A stretch of 64,000 bases of DNA, from NCBI RefSeq assembly GCF_004365355.1, contig NZ_SODP01000002.1:1545838-1609837 (forward strand), written 5' to 3'. Each line of letters opens with the position of its first letter. The stretch's first letter is position 1. The stretch comes from Kribbella pratensis (lineage in GTDB: Bacteria; Actinomycetota; Actinomycetes; Propionibacteriales; Kribbellaceae). Positions 58,211 through 64,000 of this stretch are shown one piece after another. The notes under the pieces are model-generated. The model was not told the origin of the DNA. It made no database searches and saw only the letters and a list, made by a program, of their open reading frames with translations. Position numbers and translations under genes: made by a program.

Positions 58211-58320
58211 TGCCGACCAGACTTCCCGGCGCACCGGGCCCAACCCTGCCGCAACAAGCCGCCACGGGCAAACACCAGCCGTTAGAATGTGGGCTGGTGC
58301 GCCGGGAAGTCTGGTCGGCA
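58211..58320. repeat. Perfect 25-bp inverted repeat flanking 60 bp upstream of nhaA
   Basis: The arms 58211-58235 and 58296-58320 are exact reverse complements over 25 bp. The 60-bp interior contains the predicted nhaA -10 box TAGAAT (58283-58288), which is itself flanked by an 8-bp dyad, caccagcc (58273-58280) with ggctggtg (58292-58299). The transcript would begin about 58295, at the right arm. Confidence 0.85.
58283..58288 (+). promoter_or_regulatory. -10 box of nhaA
   Basis: TAGAAT matches the consensus TANNNT well and points toward nhaA, with a predicted leader of about 60 nt. It lies between the arms of the 25-bp inverted repeat. Confidence 0.5.
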
Positions 58321-58354
58321 TTCCGTCCGACCGACCCCGAATGAAGGGCCGTCC

Positions 58355-59569
58355 ATGAGCGAGCACCCACGGATCCGGCAGCGAAAACGCGCCTTCCCGC
58401 GCATTCTCGGCCGCGAGCGAGCGTTCCTCGCCGAGACGTTGCGCGCCGAGACGACCGGCGGGCTGCTGCTGCTCGGGGCGGCCGTGATCGCGCTGGTCTG
58501 GGCGAACTCGCCGTGGCAGGACGCGTACCACCACCTCCGCGACGCCCGGCTCGGCCCGCTGACGGTCGAGGCCTGGGCGTCGGACGGCGCGCTGGCGTTG
58601 TTCTTCTACCTGGCCGGTGTCGAGCTGAAGCGTGAGCTGGTGGTCGGCACGCTGTCGAAGCTCACCGAGGCCGTCGTGCCGGTGGTCGCCGCCGTCGCCG
58701 GAATGGTGCTTCCGGCAATCATTTACCTGATCACGAACCTGATCGCGAAGGACGGCAAACCCAACGGCTGGGCGGTGCCGACCGCGACCGACATCGCCTT
58801 CGCGCTGGCCGTGCTGGCGATCGTCGGGTCGTCGCTGCCGAGCGCGCTGCGCGCGTTCCTGCTCACGCTGGCGGTGGTGGACGACTTCGGCGCGATCCTC
58901 GTCATCGCGGTGTTCTTCTCACACGGTTTCCATCTCCTCTGGCTGCTCGCCGCGATCGCCCTGATCGCGGTCTGGTACCTGCTCCAGCGACGTCGCGTCC
59001 GTACGCCGTTCCTCTACGTACCGATCGCACTGGCGACGTGGTGGTGCATGCACGAGTCCGGGATCCACGCGACGATCGCCGGTGTCGCGCTCGGCCTCGT
59101 CACCCGCGTGGTCGCCGATCCCGGTGAGGAGCACGCGCCGGCGGAGCGGATCGAGCACCGGTTGCGCCCCTGGTCCGCGGGTGTCGCCGTACCGGTGTTC
59201 GCGCTCTTCGCCGCGGGCGTGACGCTGAGCGGGACCGCCGTGCGACAGATGCTGACCGACCCGGTCGCGATCGGCGTGGTCGCCGGGCTGCTGGTCGGCA
59301 AGTCTGTCGGGGTGTTCGGTGGCTCCTGGCTGACCGCACGCTTCACACGGGCCGAGCTGAACTCCGACCTGGCCTGGCGAGACGTCGCCGCGGTGTCGGT
59401 GCTGGCCGGCATCGGCTTCACGGTCGCGCTGCTGATCGCACAGCTCGCCTTCGAAGGCGATCCCGCCCAGGTCGAGCGCGCCAAAGCCGCCGTACTGGTC
59501 GCCTCGGTGTTGGCCGCGTTGATCGCCGCGCTCCTGCTGGCTCGCCGAAACCGCGCGTACGCCGATTGA
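58355..59569 (+). CDS. nhaA: Na+/H+ antiporter NhaA
   Basis: This 404-residue inner-membrane antiporter has about 12 transmembrane segments. NhaA signatures are visible: GGLLLLGAAVIALVWANSPW, FFYLAGVELKRELVVG, and PTATDIAFALAVLAIVG followed by VVDDFGAILVIAVFF, containing the paired Asp residues of the ion site. The C-terminal half has GIHATIAGVALGL and AGIGFTVALLIAQLAF. The ATG at 58355 is preferred over an in-frame ATG at 58289, which lies upstream of the predicted transcription start. It is divergent from the CBS/ArsB-type operon, forming a cation-homeostasis block. Confidence 0.95.
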   Translation: MSEHPRIRQRKRAFPRILGRERAFLAETLRAETTGGLLLLGAAVIALVWANSPWQDAYHHLRDARLGPLTVEAWASDGALALFFYLAGVELKRELVVGTLSKLTEAVVPVVAAVAGMVLPAIIYLITNLIAKDGKPNGWAVPTATDIAFALAVLAIVGSSLPSALRAFLLTLAVVDDFGAILVIAVFFSHGFHLLWLLAAIALIAVWYLLQRRRVRTPFLYVPIALATWWCMHESGIHATIAGVALGLVTRVVADPGEEHAPAERIEHRLRPWSAGVAVPVFALFAAGVTLSGTAVRQMLTDPVAIGVVAGLLVGKSVGVFGGSWLTARFTRAELNSDLAWRDVAAVSVLAGIGFTVALLIAQLAFEGDPAQVERAKAAVLVASVLAALIAALLLARRNRAYAD

Positions 59570-59623
59570 CGGCGGGTACGGACTGTAGTGTCAGGCTACG
59601 GACACGTGGGAAGGAGTTTTGCG

Positions 59624-60067
59624 ATGTCGATGGGGCAGAACGGGAACGAGCCCACGGTCGGCCAGCTTGTCGCGAATGCCAGCAAGGAACTGTCCAGCCT
59701 GGTCCGCAGCGAGGTCGAGCTCGCCAAGACCGAGCTGAAGAAGACCGCGGTCGCGGCCGGCACGGGCGCCGGGATGTTCTCGGCGGCCGGATTCCTGGCG
59801 CTGCTCGCGGTCATCCTGCTGAGCATCTCCGCGGCGTACGGACTGACCGCGGCCGGCCTGCACCCGGCCGTCGCGTTCCTGATCGTGGCCGGAGCCTACC
59901 TGCTGATCGCCGCGATCCTGGTGTTGATCGGGAGGCGGGCGCTGAAGAGCGCGAAGGGTCCGGAGCGGACGATCGAGACCTCGAAGCAGTCGGTCGAGGT
60001 GTTCAAGGCGATCGGCAAGGGCGACGAGGAGCACGCGGCCTTGCCAGAGTCGGGCGTACGGCGCTGA
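59624..60067 (+). CDS. Phage-holin-superfamily-III-like membrane protein (DUF1469)
   Basis: This 147-residue protein has an amphipathic N-terminal helix (VGQLVANASKELSSLVRSEVELAKTELKK) and two transmembrane helices (about 45-72 and 80-103). It is the common actinobacterial 'holin superfamily III' protein, which despite its name is not phage-derived. The exact role is unknown; such proteins have been linked to envelope organisation. The ATG at 59624 has an aaggag RBS, and an upstream in-frame ATG at 59588 lies before it. It is followed, probably with coupling, by the hydrolase gene. Confidence 0.85.
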   Translation: MSMGQNGNEPTVGQLVANASKELSSLVRSEVELAKTELKKTAVAAGTGAGMFSAAGFLALLAVILLSISAAYGLTAAGLHPAVAFLIVAGAYLLIAAILVLIGRRALKSAKGPERTIETSKQSVEVFKAIGKGDEEHAALPESGVRR

Positions 60068-60087
60068 GCCCGGCGGGAGTCGTCGAC

Positions 60088-60972
60088 CTGCTGGTCGACG
60101 GCCCCTGGTCGCACTCACTGGTCGCGGCCAACGGGGCCCGGTTCCATGTGGCCGAATGCGGCGCGGCCGACGACCCACTGGTCCTGTTCCTGCACGGCTT
60201 TCCCGAGTTCTGGTGGGCCTGGCGCCACCAACTGCCGGTCGTCGCGGCCGCCGGCTATCGCGCGGTGGCGATGGATCTGCGCGGGTACGGCGCCAGCGAC
60301 AAAACACCCCGCGGCTACGACCCGTACACCGCCGCAGCTGACGTCTCCGGCGTGATCCGCTCCCTCGGTTCGACCGACGCCGCAGTCGTCGGGCACGGCT
60401 GGGGTGGCTTCATCGGCTGGTCGGCCGCAGTCCTGGCGCCCCGGCAGGTCCGTGGGCTGACCGCCGTGTCGGCGCCGCATCCGCTCGTGCTGGCCCGCGC
60501 TGGCCGGGCCAAGGCGTTGAGCCGGACGGCCTGGTTCCAACTGCCGATCTTCCCGGAGCGGCGGCTGCTGGCGCAGGACGGCATCCACATCGAACGCCTC
60601 CTCCGCGCCTGGGCCGCGCCGGACGGCACCTTCCCCGACGCGGAGGCGTCTCGCCGCTACCGCGCGGCGCTCCAGGTGTGGCCGGCGCCGCACTGCGCCC
60701 TCGAGTACCACCGCTGGTTCGCCCGCTCCCGGCTCCGTCCGGACGGCCGCAAGTACACGAACAAGATGCGTACGCCGGTCGCCGTACCCGTGCTTCAGGT
60801 CCACGGCGCGCAGGACTCCGCCGTCTCCCCCACCGCGACCACTCCGCCGAAACTGGTCGCCGCACCCCTGCGCCACGAGCTGATCGCTACGGCCGGCCAC
60901 TTCCCCCACGAGGAGACACCGGACCTGTTCAACAGCCTGGTCGTGGACTGGCTGAAGTCCTTAGCGGCGTAG
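60088..60972 (+). CDS. Alpha/beta-hydrolase (epoxide-hydrolase-like) with altered nucleophile site and probable CTG start
   Basis: This protein of about 294 residues has FLHGFPEFWWAWRHQ (oxyanion-hole HGxP), MDLRGYGASDK and a nucleophile elbow that reads VVGHGWGG, with Gly where epoxide hydrolases have Asp (GHDWGG). The distal HGAQDSAV Asp and AGHFPHEE His remain. No ATG, GTG or TTG occurs in frame between the middle of the preceding gene and the domain. CTG at 60088 has a GGGAG RBS 8 nt upstream; CTG at 60064 overlaps the previous stop as CTGA. It may be a non-classical hydrolase or pseudoenzyme. Its tail overlaps the convergent gene by 44 nt. Confidence 0.75.
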   Translation: MLVDGPWSHSLVAANGARFHVAECGAADDPLVLFLHGFPEFWWAWRHQLPVVAAAGYRAVAMDLRGYGASDKTPRGYDPYTAAADVSGVIRSLGSTDAAVVGHGWGGFIGWSAAVLAPRQVRGLTAVSAPHPLVLARAGRAKALSRTAWFQLPIFPERRLLAQDGIHIERLLRAWAAPDGTFPDAEASRRYRAALQVWPAPHCALEYHRWFARSRLRPDGRKYTNKMRTPVAVPVLQVHGAQDSAVSPTATTPPKLVAAPLRHELIATAGHFPHEETPDLFNSLVVDWLKSLAA

Positions 60973-61624
60973 GACAGCCGCCGACAGGCTCGACACCCTC
61001 CGGATAGCCGATCGTCCCGGTGACCTTCCAGACCCCGTCGACCTTCTCGATGCGGTAGTTCGGCAGCCAGCCGCGGCCACAATCGTAGAAGATGCTGACG
61101 GCAACCTCCTGGTGATCTCCCTTGTCGACGATCGAACCCACCGTGACGGTCGCTACCCGCCGGCCGTCGCAGGAGTTTCCGGAGTCCCGGCCGTCCCAGA
61201 CGATCGGCGCGACCGGCGCGACCACCTGCTCGATCCGCTTCCGGTCCTGGGCAGTCATCTTCACGACGGGGGTCGGGGTCGCCTTCGGCGGAAGGGACTG
61301 CGGGCGATCCCCCGGCCCGTACACCTCGATCGACTGCCATCCACCGGCCGGAGCGAACTTCCGCGCGATGGTGACGATCGCGGCGCCCCAGATGTCACCC
61401 GGCTCCGGGGCGGTCGCCACGGGTGGCGCGGGATCCGGCCGGTCGGCACGGTGCACGCCGTACAGAACGCCCGCGAGTACGGCGAGGATGGCGGCTGCGG
61501 CGAGCAGGACCGGGCCAGGGTTGCGGCGTTTCGTCGCCTCAGGCAGGTGATCGGCCAGGGTCTCCCGGTCCGCGAAGGTTTCACGGAGGAGGTCGCCGAG
61601 CTCTTCATCGGTCAGCTTGGCCAT
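60929..61624 (-). CDS. Membrane protein encoded with SigE-family sigma factor (putative anti-sigma partner)
   Basis: The 231-residue protein starts MAKLTDEELGDLLRETFADRE, a short cytoplasmic helical region. One transmembrane helix follows (about 50-68, GPVLLAAAAILAVLAGVLYGV), then an extracytoplasmic domain with several Cys (NSCDGRR, YDCGRGW, GGCPTP). The topology fits an anti-sigma factor, and the ATG lies 1 nt after the sigma-factor stop, but no zinc-binding HxxxCxxC motif is visible. It may regulate the sigma factor or be its envelope target. Confidence 0.75.
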   Translation of the reverse strand: MAKLTDEELGDLLRETFADRETLADHLPEATKRRNPGPVLLAAAAILAVLAGVLYGVHRADRPDPAPPVATAPEPGDIWGAAIVTIARKFAPAGGWQSIEVYGPGDRPQSLPPKATPTPVVKMTAQDRKRIEQVVAPVAPIVWDGRDSGNSCDGRRVATVTVGSIVDKGDHQEVAVSIFYDCGRGWLPNYRIEKVDGVWKVTGTIGYPEGVEPVGGCPTPLRTSASPRPGC

Positions 61625-61625
61625 G

Positions 61626-62120
61626 TCAGGCCTCCTCTTCGGGCAGACGATCGCGGAGCGTTGCCAGGGCTCGGGCGGCGTTGGAGCGGACGGTGCCAGG
61701 CGTGATGCCGAGAACGTCGGCGATCTCGCTGTCCGGTAGGTCCTCGTAGTACCGCAGAACCAGGACAGCACGCTGTTTGCGGGGCAAGCCGGACAGGAGT
61801 TGCCAGGTGGCGTCGCGTTGGGCCTGACGGGCGCTGATGTCCTCGGTGGTCGGCTGCTCGACAGGCTCGGCGAGCGGTACCTCGCGGTTCTTCAGCAGGC
61901 GGCGCCAGCTGAGGTACTCGTTCACCACCATCGTGCGGAGGTAGGCCTCAGGGTGTTCGAGCGCACCGATCCGGTTCCACCGGCGATGTGCGCGCGTGAA
62001 GACCGTCTGGACCAGGTCCTCTGCGCTGTGCACACTGCCGCTCAGCATCAGCCCGAGCCGCAGCAGCCGGCGTTCGCTCGACTGCACCAGCTCATCGAAG
62101 GGGAGCGACCTCGTCGTCAC
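61626..62120 (-). CDS. ECF RNA polymerase sigma factor, SigE family
   Basis: This is a 164-residue sigma-70-type factor. Region 2 has RLLRLGLMLSGSVHSAEDLVQTVFTRAHRRW and YLRTMVVNEYLSWRR; region 4 has LLSGLPRKQRAVLVLRYYEDLPDSEIADVLGITPGTVRSNAARALATLR. This is the SigE family of actinobacteria (distinct from mycobacterial SigE). The GTG at 62120 has an aaggag RBS with 7-nt spacing; the GTG at 62126 is too close to it. It is co-transcribed with a membrane partner and probably responds to an envelope signal. Confidence 0.92.
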   Translation of the reverse strand: MTTRSLPFDELVQSSERRLLRLGLMLSGSVHSAEDLVQTVFTRAHRRWNRIGALEHPEAYLRTMVVNEYLSWRRLLKNREVPLAEPVEQPTTEDISARQAQRDATWQLLSGLPRKQRAVLVLRYYEDLPDSEIADVLGITPGTVRSNAARALATLRDRLPEEEA

Positions 62121-62162
62121 CGTCACACTCCTTCAACGCGGCGTACGACGGATTCCGCTGCG

Positions 62163-63335
62163 TCACGTGCAGGATTGGGTGGAGACCTCTTGGGTGGCGG
62201 TGGTGCCGGTGCGGGCGTCGGCGGAGACCTGTTCGGCGGTGAGGACGTAGCCGGTCCGGTTGTCCTCGACGGAGGCGGCGAAGACCACGCCGTACACCGT
62301 GCCCTTGGCCGACAGCAGCGGGCCGCCGGAGTTGCCGGGGCGGACCGAGGCCCAGATCGAGAACGCGTCGCGGGTGACGGTCTTGTCGCCGTAGATGTCC
62401 GGGCCACGGAGCCGTTCCTCGGAGCGGATCCGGGCCGGCTCGGAGTCGAACGGACCGTTCTCCGGGTAGCCGAGCACGACCGCCGAGTCGTCGGCCTTAC
62501 CGGCGAAGTCGAAGGTCAGCGGCTGCTCTTTCAGGTTCGGCACGTACAGCACCGCGATGTCGGTCTCGGGGTCGAACACGACGACCCTGGCTTCGTACTT
62601 CTTCCCGTTCACCTCGACCTGCGGCGAGCTGACGCCGGCCACGACGTGTGCGTTCGTCATCACTCGCTGCGGCGCGTACACGAACCCGCTGCCCTCGAGA
62701 CCGCGCGAGCAACTGGCGACGCCGGTCACCTTCGCGATCCGCGAGTACGCCGAGCGCACCGGCTGCTGGCGCGCGATCGCGCTGTCCGGCGGCTGGGTGT
62801 CGCGGATCCGCTCCGGCACGAACGGGTCGAGGAACCGCGGGAACAGATCGGTGTTGACCACGTCGTTGAACGACTGCAGCGCCCGATCGGCGCTGCTCGG
62901 CAGGACTTCGTCGACCTTCGCCAGCACCTGCGACCCGCGGACCGCCGACGTCACGCTGGGGATGCGAGCCCCGCTCACTGCGACGCCGAGCACCCACGCG
63001 ACGATCAGCACCGAGGCGGCCGCCAGCGCTGCGCCGCCGAGCGCGTCGAGGAACCGGATCGGTTTCCAGGACAGCCGGTTGCGCACTCTGGTGCCGACCA
63101 TTGCCCCGAGCATTCGCCCGAGCGCGGCCAGTCCCACCACCAGCACCAGCGCGGCGAACGACACCGTCACGCTCGGTGAGAAGTGGTCCAGGATCTTCGG
63201 AACGCCCCAGACGCCGATCGCGGCGCCGCCGAGCAGGCCGAGCGTGGCGCAGGCGCCGAGCACGAACCCTTCGACGTACCCCGAGATCGCCACCAGTGCC
63301 GCGGTGCCGAGCACCGCCCAGTCGAGCCAGCTCAT
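62163..63335 (-). CDS. MarP-like membrane serine protease (CvpA plus trypsin-like domain)
   Basis: This 390-residue protein has four N-terminal transmembrane helices of the CvpA/colicin-V type (about 1-130) and a periplasmic chymotrypsin-like protease domain (about 190-390). The triad is visible: His in VMTNAHVVAG, Asp in DPETDIAVLYV, and Ser in VRPGNSGGPLLS. Cys in ASCSRGLEG and the C-terminal STQSC may form a disulfide, as in MarP of Mycobacterium tuberculosis, which is needed for acid and oxidative stress resistance. The ATG at 63335 overlaps the Nudix stop (ATGA). Confidence 0.9.
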   Translation of the reverse strand: MSWLDWAVLGTAALVAISGYVEGFVLGACATLGLLGGAAIGVWGVPKILDHFSPSVTVSFAALVLVVGLAALGRMLGAMVGTRVRNRLSWKPIRFLDALGGAALAAASVLIVAWVLGVAVSGARIPSVTSAVRGSQVLAKVDEVLPSSADRALQSFNDVVNTDLFPRFLDPFVPERIRDTQPPDSAIARQQPVRSAYSRIAKVTGVASCSRGLEGSGFVYAPQRVMTNAHVVAGVSSPQVEVNGKKYEARVVVFDPETDIAVLYVPNLKEQPLTFDFAGKADDSAVVLGYPENGPFDSEPARIRSEERLRGPDIYGDKTVTRDAFSIWASVRPGNSGGPLLSAKGTVYGVVFAASVEDNRTGYVLTAEQVSADARTGTTATQEVSTQSCT

Positions 63336-64000
63336 TCCACGCCTTCCGACTTGTCCCCGTGCCTCCGCCAGGCCGCCTCGACCAGTCGGTCGGGCAACGG
63401 TACGACGACCGAGGGGTCCCAGTCGCGGCGCCATCCGCCGAGAAGGAGCACTTTATCCAGCAACCCCGCCGTGAAGCCCCAGATGTAGAGGTCGTCGACG
63501 ACGAACGCCGGACCGGTGAAGCCGGACGGGTGCAGGCAGCTGATCCGGTTCGCCGGGTCGGCGAGCGCGCTGATCGGCACCTCGTGCACCGAGGCGACCT
63601 CGGCCGGGTCGACCACCGCGACCGGCGACGGCTTCCGCCACCACGCGAGCACCGGCGACACACCGAAGTTGCTCACCGGCACCCAGAGCGCCGGCCAGAT
63701 CGCGAACGGTACGACGCCGGCCGGATCCAGCCCGGTCTCTTCCTCGGCCTCGCGCAATGCGGTCCGGACCAGACCCTCGTCACCGGTCCCGTCCTCGGGA
63801 TCGGCGCCGCCGCCGGGGAACGCCATCTGCCCGGCATGGCTGCGCAACGTCCAGGCCCGCTCGGTCAGCAGCACCTCGGGACCGTCGTTGCCCTCGGCAA
63901 ACAAGATGAGGACGGCGGACTTCCGCACCGACGGATCGTCCGGCGGCAGGAAGCGGGACAACTGGTTCGGGTCCACGTCGTCGGACGCCTTCGCCAACGG
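63332..64000 (-). CDS. Nudix hydrolase (CoA pyrophosphatase-like), 5' end at or beyond window edge
   Basis: The frame is open to the right edge; a possible TTG start lies at 63997, but the true start may be outside. At least 221 residues are visible. The Nudix box runs from AFPGGGADPEDG through LREAEEETGLDP (GX5EX7REUXEEXGU with a small insertion). The position of the box and the AWTLRSHAGQMAFPGGG segment just before it match the CoA pyrophosphatase (NudL/YeaB) subgroup. It probably hydrolyses CoA or related nucleotide diphosphates. It is coupled to the MarP-like protease gene, a pairing common in actinobacteria. Confidence 0.88.
   Translation of the reverse strand, partial: PLAKASDDVDPNQLSRFLPPDDPSVRKSAVLILFAEGNDGPEVLLTERAWTLRSHAGQMAFPGGGADPEDGTGDEGLVRTALREAEEETGLDPAGVVPFAIWPALWVPVSNFGVSPVLAWWRKPSPVAVVDPAEVASVHEVPISALADPANRISCLHPSGFTGPAFVVDDLYIWGFTAGLLDKVLLLGGWRRDWDPSVVVPLPDRLVEAAWRRHGDKSEGVE

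Noticed and set aside
59624..60067. Prophage remnant suggested by the holin-like protein
   Set aside because: Proteins of this superfamily are normal chromosomal genes in actinobacteria, and no endolysin, capsid, integrase or other phage gene is near.

Overview
The window is about 64 kb of high-GC DNA from an actinomycete. The signs are strong G/C bias at third codon positions, GTG starts, TANNNT -10 boxes placed directly before start codons, an ECF sigma factor of the SigE type, a DasR-like GntR regulator, and secreted multi-domain glycosidases. The gene content fits the Nocardioidales/Kribbella group; the genus is an inference and was not tested. I see no rRNA, tRNA, CRISPR array, transposase or phage structural genes.

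Layout. 1-742 is the 3' end of a CDP-glycerol glycerophosphotransferase-like wall polymer gene. It is followed by an arginine-rich leader ORF and argS (744-2542). 2.5-10 kb holds housekeeping and accessory enzymes: an esterase, a double GNAT, an FAD oxidase, a DUF2786 protein, an RmlC-like protein, and a divergent TetR/MFS efflux pair with tandem operators. 10-12.3 kb is a compact ACP, AMP-ligase and SDR operon on the minus strand. 12.4-37.7 kb is the centre of interest, a cell-surface glycan region. It encodes a complete predicted CMP-pseudaminic acid pathway: PseB, PseC, PseH, PseI, PseG and PseF. These are spread over three transcription units and interleaved with two giant polytopic membrane proteins, two very long GT2 glycosyltransferases, two copies of a 'degenerate methyltransferase-like plus HGW protein' gene pair, a nucleotidyltransferase-methyltransferase fusion, a GHL10 glycosidase and a lipoprotein. 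The simplest reading is synthesis and assembly of a nonulosonic-acid-containing wall polymer (teichulosonic-acid type). The TagF-like fragment at the left edge agrees with this.

37.7-64 kb is mixed. It has a DUF485/acetate symporter pair, a predicted GH87 alpha-1,3-glucanase, a small atypical-codon DUF3800-like gene between imperfect direct repeats, and asnB with a MarR gene. It also has acs, several small regulators, an SIS protein/P-loop kinase/GntR group, a Xi-class GST, and a TetR/HAD pair sharing a palindromic operator. It ends with an ArsB/NhaD transporter plus CBS protein divergent from nhaA across a perfect 25-bp inverted repeat, a holin-like protein and alpha/beta-hydrolase pair, a SigE-family sigma factor with a membrane partner, and a MarP-like serine protease with a Nudix hydrolase.

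Regulatory features. At least eleven start codons lie 6-7 nt downstream of a TANNNT-like -10 box, so many genes here appear to be transcribed as leaderless mRNAs. These include the argS leader peptide, pseH and both giant membrane proteins. Convergent genes repeatedly overlap at their 3' ends by 4-44 nt.
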